Part shown: piece after piece, positions 54,066 to 62,999 of the stretch | Numbering within the stretch: the stretch's first letter is position 1 | Layout: the number at the start of each line of letters is the position of its first letter | Assembly (NCBI RefSeq): GCF_013466425.1 | Contig: NZ_CP059165.1 | Span: forward strand, 3,410,001 to 3,474,000 | DNA from: Mycobacterium vicinigordonae | GTDB taxonomy: Bacteria > Actinomycetota > Actinomycetes > Mycobacteriales > Mycobacteriaceae | Length of the DNA: 64,000 bases | Direction: 5' to 3' | Made by a program: the position numbers and the translations under genes | The notes under the pieces: model-generated | Told to the model about the DNA's origin: nothing | The model's input: only the letters and a program-made list of their open reading frames with translations | Databases searched by the model: none

Positions 54066-55298
54066 TTACTGCAGCTTTAGCACTCGGCGGAGCCAACGCC
54101 GGCGTGTTTGGAGTGTGGTGGCCGTCAAATCTGACTGTGGGAAGAGTTCGGCGGGGTTGTCGTCGTCGGCGGGGTACGCGTGGATCATGGCGGTAGCCAA
54201 TTTGGGTACCACGTGGACGAGATCGTGTTCGGCGCCATGGGCGATGTGGTGGGCCTCGGCGAGGCTGAGGGTGGGGTCGATGTCGAGTTCGGCGTCGGCG
54301 TGCAAGCAGTGGCCGATCCAGCGCATTCGCACGCTACGGACTGACCGCACTCCGGGGCGGGCGGCCAGCGCGGTTTCGGCGGTATCGATGAACTCGGGGT
54401 CGACGCCATCCATCAAGCGGCGGAACACATCTCGTGCCGCGGTGCGCAGCACCGTCAGGATGGCCACGGTGATCACCAGACCGAAGATGGGGTCGGCCAG
54501 TGGGAAGCCCAGGGCGATCCCACCGGCCCCGCCCAGCACGGCTAGGGAGGTAATCCCATCGGTGCGTGCGTGCAGCCCGTCGGCGACCAGGGCTGCCGAG
54601 CCGATGCGCCGGCCGACACGGATGCGGTAGAGCGCAACCCATTCGTTGCCGATGAACCCAAGTAGCCCAGCCAACGCGACCCAGCCGACGTGTTCGACGG
54701 GATGCGGGTTGATGAGGCGTTGAACGGCTTCGTAGCCGGCGATGATCGCCGAGAGTGCGATCATCGCGACGACGAACAGTCCGGCAAGGTCTTCAACCCG
54801 GCCGAAGCCGTAGGTGTAGCGGCGCGTAGCGGCCTTGGTGCTCAGCGCGAACGCGATCCACAGGGGTACCGCGGTCAGGGCGTCGGCGAAATTGTGGATC
54901 GTGTCAGCGGCCAGGGCGATCGATCCGGACAAGATCACGATGACGATCTGGGCGATCGCAGTGACACCCAGCACCACCAGGCTGATCTTGACCGCGCGGA
55001 TACCGGCCGCGCTGGACTCCAACGCGTTGTCTAGGCCGGCGGCCGCGTCGTGGGAGTGCGGGGCGAAGATCTCCTTGATCACCCCGCGCAGGCCCTCGCG
55101 GTGGTCGTGGTCATGTCCGTGTACGCCATGGGCGTGTGCGTGTTCGCCGTAGAAGTGCCCATGTCCGGCGGGCGGATGGCCGTGGTCGTGACAGGCGGAC
55201 GGCTTTGCGCCGGTGGTGTTTTCACCGCGGGACGCCGCGACGACCCGGCTGGCAGCGTCGTCGGCCGACCGGCCCGCACTTTTACTACCTGCGTTCAT
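54066..55298 (-). CDS. Cation diffusion facilitator (CDF) metal exporter with His-rich N-terminus
   Basis: The 410-residue protein has a His-rich N-terminus (HDHGHPPAGHGHFYGEHAHA, with HGHDHDH) followed by six membrane segments. The second helix has the metal-site sequence ALAADTIHNFADALT and the fifth has VADGLHARTDGITS (HxxxD motif). A cytoplasmic domain at the end carries the usual C-terminal metal fold. CDF proteins export zinc, cobalt, cadmium or similar ions with proton exchange. The ATG at 55298 has a -10 element (TACTAT) six bases before it, consistent with a leaderless message. No metal regulator is adjacent. Confidence 0.92.
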   Translation of the reverse strand: MNAGSKSAGRSADDAASRVVAASRGENTTGAKPSACHDHGHPPAGHGHFYGEHAHAHGVHGHDHDHREGLRGVIKEIFAPHSHDAAAGLDNALESSAAGIRAVKISLVVLGVTAIAQIVIVILSGSIALAADTIHNFADALTAVPLWIAFALSTKAATRRYTYGFGRVEDLAGLFVVAMIALSAIIAGYEAVQRLINPHPVEHVGWVALAGLLGFIGNEWVALYRIRVGRRIGSAALVADGLHARTDGITSLAVLGGAGGIALGFPLADPIFGLVITVAILTVLRTAARDVFRRLMDGVDPEFIDTAETALAARPGVRSVRSVRMRWIGHCLHADAELDIDPTLSLAEAHHIAHGAEHDLVHVVPKLATAMIHAYPADDDNPAELFPQSDLTATTLQTRRRWLRRVLKLQ

Positions 55299-55461
55299 AT
55301 GCAGATAGTAGGACACGGGGAGACGGGCCGCCATCCCGATGAACGTGACGTGGTTAGCCGACAGCACTAATGCGCTTTGCCGCCCGGCTCTCAACCGCCT
55401 CGGTTACGGCGATGGTCAGGGGTGTCCAGCTCGTCGTTGAACGCGACAATCATGGCCGGGC

Positions 55462-56382
55462 TTAGCCAAGCGGCGTTGGGGTTCGTAGACACCACGGACA
55501 ATCGGGGCGGACCTCGGGGTGTTGTCGGCGATGTTGGTCGTCGGCGATCGCGTCGAACGCGCTGCGCATGGTAAGTGCTTTCTGGGCGATGCGGCGGTCC
55601 ACGAATTGGGGTGCAAAGATGCGTAGTTTGCTGCCGATTTTCTGGACTGGTGGAGATTCGTCGACGTCGCGTCGTCGCTGCACGATGGCATCGATGCAAC
55701 GGCGTGCAACGTGGCTAGCCGAGCGGCGGGGGATGTCGTGGCGCCGATAGACGGACAGGTCGACTTTGTACTGGTGACCGTCGGGACCCACGACGGTGCG
55801 TCCAGCGCCGTCGTCGCTGTACATGTCTCCGGGGTTGATGGTTAGCACGTCAACGCCGTGCGGCCGCAGCTCAAGACGCAATGCTTCGAAAAAGCCGTTC
55901 ATTGCATGCTTGCTGGTGGTGTAGCCCAGGTAGCCGGCCATCGGTAGGTGGCCAGCTCCTGAGGTGACGTAGGCGATCAACCCTTTGCGCTCGATCAAGT
56001 CGCCGAGTGCATAGAACGTCGGCATGACCGCGCCGAACAGGTTGACCTGCACCGCCTCGCGTAGCGGAGCCAGGGTGAGGAGTTCGTCAAGCCTGCCGTA
56101 CGTGGCCGATCCGGCATTCAAGATCAAAATGTCAACTGGCCCAACCTGTTTGCGAGTGACCTCGATGAGCTCGCGACAGCTTTCCTCCTCGCAGAGGTCG
56201 GTGGCGACGACGACAGCGCGGCCGCCTGATGCAGTAATGCTCGCCGCGACATCATCGAGGCGCTCTTTGGTGCGTGCGGCGAGCACGACCTGAGCACCCT
56301 CTTTAGCCAGCTCGATCGCTAGGTGCTGCCCGAGGCCCTGAGAGGCACCGGTGACCACAGCAACTTTGTCGCGCAATCTCAT
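55462..56382 (-). CDS. Short-chain dehydrogenase/reductase (SDR)
   Basis: The 306-residue SDR has the cofactor turn VVTGASQGLGQHLAIELAKE, the NAG strand ILILNAGSATYG, the Ser in AYVTSGAGHLP, and YLGYTTSKHAMNGFF with Tyr-x3-Lys. It oxidises or reduces a carbonyl or alcohol with NAD(P). The ATG at 56382 lies divergent from the acyl-CoA synthetase at 56501, with a TetR operator candidate between them. The C-terminal 40 residues are less typical of SDRs. Confidence 0.88.
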   Translation of the reverse strand: MRLRDKVAVVTGASQGLGQHLAIELAKEGAQVVLAARTKERLDDVAASITASGGRAVVVATDLCEEESCRELIEVTRKQVGPVDILILNAGSATYGRLDELLTLAPLREAVQVNLFGAVMPTFYALGDLIERKGLIAYVTSGAGHLPMAGYLGYTTSKHAMNGFFEALRLELRPHGVDVLTINPGDMYSDDGAGRTVVGPDGHQYKVDLSVYRRHDIPRRSASHVARRCIDAIVQRRRDVDESPPVQKIGSKLRIFAPQFVDRRIAQKALTMRSAFDAIADDQHRRQHPEVRPDCPWCLRTPTPLG

Positions 56383-56421
56383 CCAAGGACACCCTTCGCT
56401 GACGGTCGACACAAATCCAAT

Positions 56422-56440
56422 GTTGACTGATTATCAATCA
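56422..56440. promoter_or_regulatory. Operator copy A of the TetR regulon
   Basis: The 19 bases GTTGACTGATTATCAATCA contain a near-perfect palindrome TGAcTGAT-T-ATCAaTCA. The reverse complement matches copy B at 62295 apart from one base at the centre. It lies in the divergent promoter region of the SDR and acyl-CoA synthetase genes. Confidence 0.75.
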
Positions 56441-56500
56441 CCCTGCCACTCTAGGAAGCGCTTCACATTCCGTCAAGAACGAACCAGGGGACGATGATCA

Positions 56501-58411
56501 GTGACGACCGTGCGAGAGTGGCCGAAGTGCAGCACACATCACGACCTTTCACATATCGAGGCGACACCGCTGGCCGACAGAAACTTGCCCGCATCGACCT
56601 ACGACGTCGTGACCGAGGCCGAAACCTGTTGGCCTGACCGGGTTGCCGTACACCTGCTGCCGTGTGCTCAACAGTGGGCCCACGCAGAATCCTGGACGTA
56701 TTCTCAATTGGCTCAAACAGTGCGTCGCTGTGCCAACTTATTCACCGTTCTTGGGCTCTCTCGTCGTGATGCGGTCACGGTGATGTCGGGAAACACCGGC
56801 TTGGTCCTGGCAGCAACGCTGGGTGCACAGGCTGCCGCAATTGCGGCGCCGGTGAATCCGGCGTTGAGGGCCGAACGCATAGTCGCGCTGGTGCGCGCGG
56901 CGCGGTCGAAGGTGATTATCGCAGCGGGTCCCGAACTTGATGCAGCCGTGTGGAGCAAAGCTTGCCAGGTCGCGGCGGAGGTTGGGGTGCTGGCAATTTT
57001 TGCAGTGCGACCCGACGGCGCCCTCACGCACGCCGCTGAGCTTAAGCCATTGTCGGGCATCGTTGTCGGCTACCTGGACACCGCGCTGGCGAACCAGCGC
57101 GCCGACACCCTGCTGTGCGCTTCCCCCAGTGCTGAAGATCTGGCGAGTTATTTTCATACCGGCGGGACTACCGGTGCGCCCAAACTGGCTGCCCACACTC
57201 ATGGCAATGAGGTTGTCATGGCGTGGTCGCTGGCCTTGGTGTCAACCCTGCCCGGGGGAAGCCCGATCCTGGCGGGGCTACCCCTGTTTCACGTTAATGC
57301 CGTGTTGGTCACGGGACTCGCGCCGCTGTTTCGGGGTCATCCCGTGGTCTGGTTAGGACCCGATGGGTATCGTGATCTCGCCATTTACCAACATATCTGG
57401 CGAATTATCCAACGCTACCAAGTCGCGGCGATGTCAGCGGTGCCGACTGTGTACGGGGTGCTGGCCGAGATCCCCATCGACGCCGACATTTCCACATTGC
57501 AGGTCGCCGCGGTAGGGGCAGCGCCGTTGCCGGACGCGGTTGCCGAGCGCTTTTCGAGTCGCACCGGCATCTACTTGAGCCAAGGCTATGGGCTCACAGA
57601 GGCGGCATGTGTGAGTGCCGCATCCCCATCCGGGGTTGCCCGTGCAGGATCGGTGGGACTGAGGCTGCCGTATCAACGCCTCGTGGCCGTCGACATCAGC
57701 GCGGGTGGCGAGATCACCGAGCTACCGACTGGTCAATGCGGGCAATTGATGATCCAGGGGCCGACGGTATTTCCCGGTTACGTCGGGCCGAACGGACGAC
57801 TTGAGGGCGCTGACGCACTGCGCGGCGGCGGATTGCTCACTGGCGACTTAGGATACGTGGATGCAGACGGATATGTCTTCCTGGTCGGTCGCACCAAGGA
57901 CATCATCATCCGCGGCGGCCACAACATCGACCCCGCAACCATTGAGGACGCAATGCGTGCTCACCCGGCTGTTTCGGATGCGGCCGCAGTCGGTCGTCCC
58001 GACCGCCATGCCGGTGAAGTGCCAGTCGCATATGTTGTGACGAGCACTACGGTCAGCGACGACGAACTGGTCAGGTGGGCGCAGAACACGATCAGCGAGT
58101 CGGCCGCAGTGCCGAAAGCGATTCATGTCGTCGATGCCATTCCTGTCACAGAGATCGGCAAGCCATTCAAGCCCGCCTTGCGTGCAGATGCCGCCCGCAG
58201 AGCAGTCGTGGAGGTGTTGGTTGCCGCCGGTATCCGCGGTGCTGCTACTCAGGTCACGGCCGAGCATGACAGTGGAGGCCAGCTCGTGGTCCGTGTGGAA
58301 GGCCTAGCACCTGCCGATGTTGTAGCCGTGCGTGATGAGTTGGCACGGCTGCCGCTGATCGTCACTTTCGGCACCAACCCCACACACGCCCCCAAACCTC
58401 GCTCTGGCTGA
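56501..58411 (+). CDS. AMP-forming acyl-CoA synthetase-like protein
   Basis: The 636-residue enzyme has the AMP-binding motifs: the P-loop YFHTGGTTGAPKLAAHTH, YGLTEA, LTGDLGYVDADGYVFLVGRT, and the hinge KDIIIRGGHNIDP. The catalytic Lys lies in EIGKPFKPALR. It would activate a carboxylic acid as acyl-AMP and then acyl-CoA. The N-terminal half differs from common FadD proteins, and the closest type I recall is the large AMP-binding PRK07529 group. The start is GTG 56501. Divergent from the SDR across operator A; probably the entry enzyme of this cluster. Confidence 0.88.
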   Translation: MTTVREWPKCSTHHDLSHIEATPLADRNLPASTYDVVTEAETCWPDRVAVHLLPCAQQWAHAESWTYSQLAQTVRRCANLFTVLGLSRRDAVTVMSGNTGLVLAATLGAQAAAIAAPVNPALRAERIVALVRAARSKVIIAAGPELDAAVWSKACQVAAEVGVLAIFAVRPDGALTHAAELKPLSGIVVGYLDTALANQRADTLLCASPSAEDLASYFHTGGTTGAPKLAAHTHGNEVVMAWSLALVSTLPGGSPILAGLPLFHVNAVLVTGLAPLFRGHPVVWLGPDGYRDLAIYQHIWRIIQRYQVAAMSAVPTVYGVLAEIPIDADISTLQVAAVGAAPLPDAVAERFSSRTGIYLSQGYGLTEAACVSAASPSGVARAGSVGLRLPYQRLVAVDISAGGEITELPTGQCGQLMIQGPTVFPGYVGPNGRLEGADALRGGGLLTGDLGYVDADGYVFLVGRTKDIIIRGGHNIDPATIEDAMRAHPAVSDAAAVGRPDRHAGEVPVAYVVTSTTVSDDELVRWAQNTISESAAVPKAIHVVDAIPVTEIGKPFKPALRADAARRAVVEVLVAAGIRGAATQVTAEHDSGGQLVVRVEGLAPADVVAVRDELARLPLIVTFGTNPTHAPKPRSG

Positions 58412-58522
58412 TCTCGACCGCACCGAGCGTTTTGAAAGCACTTAAATGGCAAAGCAGTTGTCACTGCAGCAGCGACCGCTGATCCGATTTTCGTCCTACC
58501 AGGACCGCCCTGCAGCCTACTA

Positions 58523-59194
58523 TTAGGATCTTTCAACCGCTTCAGCGGTGACGCGAAATGTTTTTAACACCTTGACTATTGGTGCAGGTAGGGTGATCGA
58601 GGGGTCGAGAATGCGGGCAGCCTGCAGTGTGGTTACCAGTGTGGCAGCAGCCAGCTCAACGAGGACCTCGCGGTCGACATCGCCGGTATTGATGCGGTCG
58701 ATCATCATTTCGTCGAGGTAGCCGACCCAACCGTGCATGGCGGTGCGCAGGACCGGCGGGATGGGTTCTGTGATGCCGACGGCGAGCAGTATGCGTTGGG
58801 CCCCCAGCCATCGCAGTTTGTCGACGGTGTTCTGTTGGTCGGGGTCAGATCCCAATTGTCCGCGCACAAGTGCGACGAAGCTTTCGGCGTAGCTGTCGAT
58901 GTAGGAGATGTGGCTGCGTAACGCGTGGCGGAGTTGATCGGTTAGGGAGGCGCCTTCGGGGGGAGGGGACAGTTGCACCGCGGCGATCTCGACTGCAATC
59001 TCGTTCATGACGGCCAGATATAGGCCGCGCTTGTTTTCGAAGTGGTGCGCGATTAGGCCATACGCTACGCCCGCCTTCTTGGCGATTTCGGAGGTGGTGA
59101 CCTGATCGTAGGGCCGCTGGGCGAACAGCTTTCGCGCAGTGTCGATCAGTTGTTGTCGCCTGTCGGTGACTTCGGGGACGCGTCTGGCGCACAT
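58523..59194 (-). CDS. TetR family regulator of the VOC/FAH operon
   Basis: The 223-residue regulator has the helix-turn-helix VTTSEIAKKAGVAYGLIAHHF and a long C-terminal region with PVLRTAMHGWVGYLDEMMID. It is the last gene of the five-gene minus-strand operon, nine bases after the FAH-like gene, so it would be co-expressed with that operon. By position it is the best candidate to bind operators A and B; this is inference. Confidence 0.88.
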   Translation of the reverse strand: MCARRVPEVTDRRQQLIDTARKLFAQRPYDQVTTSEIAKKAGVAYGLIAHHFENKRGLYLAVMNEIAVEIAAVQLSPPPEGASLTDQLRHALRSHISYIDSYAESFVALVRGQLGSDPDQQNTVDKLRWLGAQRILLAVGITEPIPPVLRTAMHGWVGYLDEMMIDRINTGDVDREVLVELAAATLVTTLQAARILDPSITLPAPIVKVLKTFRVTAEAVERS

Positions 59195-59203
59195 GGCGTC
59201 AGA

Positions 59204-60157
59204 CTATCGGGCCGCAACCAGGGCCACGGACTGACGCGCCAGCACCTGCGCGCTGTAGGCACTTACTGGGTTGCACAGCTCGCCGAGTCCATCGATTTCG
59301 ATACGCACCTGATCGCCTGGCTTTAGGAAGCGCCCCGTGGGCCATCCGGTCCCGCCGAAGGTGCCGCAGGCGATGACGTCACCGGGCCGCAGCACGCAGA
59401 ATTGGCTGAGCCTACTGATGATTTCAGCGGGGGACAGGATGAGGTCAGCGATCCGACCCTGCTGAGTGAGGCGGCCGTTGAGGTAGGTGCGCAACTGCGC
59501 GGAGCTTTCGTCGAAGGCGTCCGGGGTGGTCAGCCAGGGTCCCAGCGGGCCGTGGGTGGGGTATCCCTTGGCCAGGGCCGCGGCAGTGGGATTGTCGGTC
59601 TGCCAATCGCGCACCGAGACGTCGTTGGCGATCAGGTACCCAGCGATGGCCCGGCGGGCCTCGGCGGCGCTAACATCGTGGATCGTGGCGCCGACGACGA
59701 CGCCGAGTTCACCTTCCCAGTCGACCTGATCACCGCGCAGCGGCAAGACGACGGTGTCTGTCGGGCCGATGATCGATGAGGTGGCCTTGGCGAAGAAGAA
59801 CGGGTGCCTGGGCCGTGGGTGGGCGAGCATGTACCCTGCGGCGATGCGGATCAAGTGCGGTTCTCGCAGCAGCCAGCGGATGTTGATGTCTTTGCGGTGC
59901 TCTCGCGAATTCATCCCGATCGCAAGGTATTTGGGCGGCGCTGGGATGGGTGCGTGCAAAGTCACCTCGTCCAGTGGATGGCGCGGCCCGAGAACTCGCA
60001 GTGCCGCCGCCCGAGTTTGCCAGTCCGGCAGGCTCAGCAGGTCCACCGCCGTGGCGGGCCCGTCCTTGGCTGCGGTGAGATCAACGACGATGCCGTCGTC
60101 ATCGAGCAGTCCGACATGACCGCTGGCCGTGGTGGTAGAAAAGGTTGCCACTCGCAT
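59204..60157 (-). CDS. Fumarylacetoacetate hydrolase family protein
   Basis: The 317-residue protein has the FAH fold with PKYLAIGMNSREHRKDI, FFFAKATSSIIGPTDTVVLP, the metal site VDWEGELGVVVG (two Glu), and LIANDVSVRDWQ (Asp), followed by GDVIACGTFGGTGWP. Family members cleave or decarboxylate diketo acids, or hydrate dienoates after aromatic ring opening. It follows the VOC gene by 15 bases, in line with a step after ring cleavage. The exact reaction is not decided by sequence. Confidence 0.9.
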   Translation of the reverse strand: MRVATFSTTTASGHVGLLDDDGIVVDLTAAKDGPATAVDLLSLPDWQTRAAALRVLGPRHPLDEVTLHAPIPAPPKYLAIGMNSREHRKDINIRWLLREPHLIRIAAGYMLAHPRPRHPFFFAKATSSIIGPTDTVVLPLRGDQVDWEGELGVVVGATIHDVSAAEARRAIAGYLIANDVSVRDWQTDNPTAAALAKGYPTHGPLGPWLTTPDAFDESSAQLRTYLNGRLTQQGRIADLILSPAEIISRLSQFCVLRPGDVIACGTFGGTGWPTGRFLKPGDQVRIEIDGLGELCNPVSAYSAQVLARQSVALVAAR

Positions 60158-60172
60158 CGTTGTTCCTTCGTT

Positions 60173-60838
60173 TCAGAGGGTTTTCCAGCGCAGAGTGCGC
60201 AACCCGGAGCGCGGCTTGCGGCCCTCGGGCGGCGCGGATCCGCGTCGGCGCAGTTGGGAGAAAGGGACATCAGCGTGCACGAGGCGTTCGAGCACGTCGG
60301 GGTCGAACTCGACGCCGATCGGGTTCTCAGCGAACTCGCCGCCTACTAGCCAGTCCATCAATTCACGATTGGAGGCGAAGTTGTCCACCTGCAACTCGAC
60401 CCGGTTGCCGTCGGGGTCCTCATAGTAGATCGATGTGGTCGGGCCGTGATTGATACACCACACCGGATAGATCCCGGCATCGGAAAGACGGCGGTAGGTG
60501 GTGACAAGGGTTTCTAGGTGGTCGAAGGTGAAGGCGACGTGGTCGAAACCCCAGAATTTGCGGTGTAGTTTCCAGAACATGCCCGGGATCTTTAGCAGTC
60601 GAGGAATTCTGATCAATGCCACGCGATGATGCTCGTGGTCATAGGTAATGAATGCGATCCGCTTGTCGGCGAACACGACCATACCGTCGAGCACCTGCGT
60701 GTACCAGTCGCTCATCTGTTGCAGCCGTGGGGTTTTGAACACCACGTGTGCTAACTTGGCTGGCGATCCCGGTCGGGGTAGGCGGTCAAGATCCTCGGGG
60801 CCGACCTTGAGCGCTGGATAGACAGGCCTCGTGTTCAC
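60173..60838 (-). CDS. VOC family ring-cleavage dioxygenase-like protein
   Basis: The 221-residue protein has a vicinal-oxygen-chelate domain. Putative metal ligands are His in KLAHVVFKTPRLQQMSDWYT, His in GFDHVAFTFDHLE, and Glu in SIYYEDPDGNRVELQVDNF. Together they form the His-His-Glu set of extradiol dioxygenases and glyoxalases. It is longer than a single glyoxalase module. The neighbours (FAH-like, SDR, acyl-CoA synthetase) favour a ring-cleavage role. It overlaps the membrane protein gene by four bases. Confidence 0.85.
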   Translation of the reverse strand: MNTRPVYPALKVGPEDLDRLPRPGSPAKLAHVVFKTPRLQQMSDWYTQVLDGMVVFADKRIAFITYDHEHHRVALIRIPRLLKIPGMFWKLHRKFWGFDHVAFTFDHLETLVTTYRRLSDAGIYPVWCINHGPTTSIYYEDPDGNRVELQVDNFASNRELMDWLVGGEFAENPIGVEFDPDVLERLVHADVPFSQLRRRGSAPPEGRKPRSGLRTLRWKTL

Positions 60839-61332
60839 CGCTCGGCCGCCTTCTTCGTGGACTGTGATGCCGCCGGCTGTCCGGGAGCCTCGCCGGTTGT
60901 CGCATACGAGATTCGTGGTTGCAGCGGCTGAAATCCCGGACCCTCGTTGTGTTCGAACTGATGCGCAAGAACGAAGCCGCCGATCGACAAAATGAGGTCG
61001 CTCAGGATCACCAGCGCGCTCAACGGTCCGCGGCGTTTCCCACGCAGCGTCGCGATCGTGCGGGTCGCGGCCATGAGAGCCCCACTGAGAGCCGTTGTCT
61101 TCAAGAAGGTGGCAGCCTGATGCCCACGTAGGACCCGAATGAGACCGTAGGCGAATCCCGCATTCACGGTGCCGGTTTCACGGCGAAACCACGGATCGGC
61201 GCGTAGACCTAGAGGTTCCTCAAGGGTCGTGGGCACATTCCAGTGCGCGATCAGTGCACCCACGACATGGGCAAGCCCTAGCCCCGCACCAAGGCGGATT
61301 TGGCTGTCGGTAAAGCGGAACGACTGGGTCAT
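60835..61332 (-). CDS. Small membrane protein, paralogue of the 62326 gene
   Basis: The 165-residue product has about four membrane segments, with the central sequence DPWFRRETGTVNAGFAYGLI followed by RVLRGHQAA. The plus-strand gene at 62326 has a matching block, DRWYQRELGAFNAGLGYGVI then YARGHSDQA. The two are related and sit on either side of operator B. The family is not one I can name with certainty (DUF4267- or DoxX-like). It overlaps both neighbours by four bases (ATGA type), so it belongs to the catabolic operon. A role in substrate entry or membrane assembly is only a guess. Confidence 0.78.
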   Translation of the reverse strand: MTQSFRFTDSQIRLGAGLGLAHVVGALIAHWNVPTTLEEPLGLRADPWFRRETGTVNAGFAYGLIRVLRGHQAATFLKTTALSGALMAATRTIATLRGKRRGPLSALVILSDLILSIGGFVLAHQFEHNEGPGFQPLQPRISYATTGEAPGQPAASQSTKKAAER

Positions 61333-62189
61333 GGGGTCTTCCTTTTGTTGGTGAGCGTCCGCAGCTCGAGGGCACCGCGGGTGTTAACGCGGCGTCCTCC
61401 GATGCGGGCGATCAGTCGCCCTATAGCGGGGAATTCAAGTGGGGCAAGCGAATAGGACGGATAAACGATGCGTTGCTTCCCCCGCTTGAGACCCCGCACG
61501 ATCGCGGCAGCGCTCGATTCCGCGGACACCGGGGGCAAGGTTTTGGGCGGGGACCCTTTCCAGGGCAATTCGTCGATGTCGCGCAGGGCGGTGTCGGTGG
61601 CGCCGGGGATAACTTCGACCACCCGGAGCGGCGTTTCGGCTAGCTCGAGCCGCAACGCCCTAGTCGCTTGCGCCAGCGCCGATTTCGACGAACCGTAATA
61701 GCCGCCTAATAATGGCAACGGGACAGACTGAATCGTTGAGGTGACATTGACGATGGTTCCGGAGCCGGACGCAAGCATGGTGGGGATCACCTCCTTGCTC
61801 AGCGCTAGAGGAGTCCAAAAGTTGATCTCATACAGTACTCGCGCGGTCGCGTCGTCGCCGAGGCGTGACTGCGCGCCAACCAGACTGCCGCCGGCATTGT
61901 TGATCAACATATCGATCTCGTCCCCGAACTGGTCGAGCGCGGCCGTCGCAAGCTTTGCCGCAGCCCCCGGCGCGCTCAAGTCGGTTGGAATCGCGTACGG
62001 GCGCATGTAGCCCGCGCTGGCGATCTCCTCGCCGAGGGCCTCGAGCAGATCCGCCCTTCGTGCGACTACCACCAGCTGGGCGCCCTGGGCGGCCAGGCGC
62101 ACCGCCAGCTCCCGACCGATGCCGCTGGAGGCCCCGGTGAGCAGAACACGCGCACCGTCGAGCGTCACTCGACGAGCCCGGCGCGTCAT
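61329..62189 (-). CDS. Short-chain dehydrogenase/reductase (SDR), first gene of the operon
   Basis: The 286-residue SDR has the turn VLLTGASSGIGRELAVRL, the NAG strand DMLINNAGGSLVG, and the catalytic stretch LLGGYYGSSKSALAQ (Tyr-x3-Lys). It has a C-terminal segment with RGLKRGKQRIVYPSYSL like lipid-acting SDRs in mycobacteria. It begins the five-gene minus-strand operon, about 105 bases from operator B. Confidence 0.9.
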   Translation of the reverse strand: MTRRARRVTLDGARVLLTGASSGIGRELAVRLAAQGAQLVVVARRADLLEALGEEIASAGYMRPYAIPTDLSAPGAAAKLATAALDQFGDEIDMLINNAGGSLVGAQSRLGDDATARVLYEINFWTPLALSKEVIPTMLASGSGTIVNVTSTIQSVPLPLLGGYYGSSKSALAQATRALRLELAETPLRVVEVIPGATDTALRDIDELPWKGSPPKTLPPVSAESSAAAIVRGLKRGKQRIVYPSYSLAPLEFPAIGRLIARIGGRRVNTRGALELRTLTNKRKTP

Positions 62190-62208
62190 GCGGAAACCTC
62201 CCGGAGTG

Positions 62209-62218
62209 GTGTTAACAC
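62209..62218. promoter_or_regulatory. Palindrome GTGTTAACAC near the operon start
   Basis: A perfect ten-base palindrome lies 20 bases upstream of the SDR start at 62189, inside the divergent promoter region. It could be a second regulator site or part of the promoter. Confidence 0.35.
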
Positions 62219-62294
62219 GGTGAGCCCTTTCGCTAACTCCCCGGGTCTTCCCGGAGATTGACGTTCATGGTCGACGGGCTCTAGTGTGCATGAA

Positions 62295-62313
62295 TGATTG
62301 ATTATCAGTCAAC
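62295..62313. promoter_or_regulatory. Operator copy B of the TetR regulon
   Basis: TGATTGATTATCAGTCAAC lies 12 bases before the ATG of the plus-strand membrane protein, overlapping its likely promoter and just ahead of the AGGAGG ribosome site. It matches the reverse complement of copy A at 56422 at 18 of 19 positions. Confidence 0.75.
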
Positions 62314-62325
62314 TAGGAGGAATCG

Positions 62326-62751
62326 ATGAATGCGACCCCTGTTGTGGCACCACCCTGGCGATCCGCGAGCTGGACGCACAAAGCGCTGGGCGCGGGCGCA
62401 CTCGCGATGGCGGTCGGCGCCTTCACAGGCCACTTGGTGATCCCCGACCGTGTCGCCGACCACTACGGATGGACCCGTGACCGCTGGTATCAACGCGAGC
62501 TCGGAGCCTTCAACGCCGGGTTAGGGTACGGCGTAATCGCGTACGCCCGCGGACATTCCGACCAGGCTTTCGTGGGCTCCTGGGGGGTAGCGGCGCTGCT
62601 GTTGGCCTTGACCCGTGCCGCCGCCATCGGCCGCGGAGCACGTAGAGGACCGCGGAACGTCGCGATCGTGGTCGAGGATGCCGCCTTGGGCATCGGCGCA
62701 CTTGCCCTGATACGACGCAACAGATCCAGATTCACTGAGGCCGGACATTGA
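62326..62751 (+). CDS. Small membrane protein, paralogue of the 60835 gene
   Basis: The 141-residue protein has a first helix KALGAGALAMAVGAFTGHL, then the conserved block DRWYQRELGAFNAGLGYGVI and two more hydrophobic parts. It is related to the minus-strand gene at 60835. The start has a clear AGGAGG site and lies immediately after operator B. Only the first half of each protein aligns well; the C-terminal parts differ. Confidence 0.8.
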   Translation: MNATPVVAPPWRSASWTHKALGAGALAMAVGAFTGHLVIPDRVADHYGWTRDRWYQRELGAFNAGLGYGVIAYARGHSDQAFVGSWGVAALLLALTRAAAIGRGARRGPRNVAIVVEDAALGIGALALIRRNRSRFTEAGH

Positions 62752-62777
62752 TCCGCGGCTGAAACAGGATGCCGTAC

Positions 62778-62794
62778 CACGGGTATAACCCGTG
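62778..62794. terminator. Inverted repeat after the plus-strand membrane protein gene
   Basis: CACGGGT-ATA-ACCCGTG is a perfect seven-base-arm palindrome 27 bases after the stop. It is followed by a purine stretch (gaagggggcaaaaa) and not by T residues, so it is only a possible terminator. Confidence 0.35.
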
Positions 62795-62999
62795 AAGGGG
62801 GCAAAAATTGACACGTGCGCTTTCAAGGCGATTTCTTCGCCGACTGACCCTTCGCCGGCAATCCAAGTCCAGTAGTTCTCTTGAACTAGCAATGGCCCGC
62901 GACGCCACTGCGAAGCCCGTTGCACTGGGCGATGATCACCACCACCAGACCCGCGATCGTCGCTAGGTTAAGCGTTCCGGTGCGGCGTTCTTGTGTCGA

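Noticed and set aside
55416..55709. Minus-strand open frame over the end of the SDR gene
   Set aside because: It overlaps the C-terminal part of the SDR in another frame and has no family signal.
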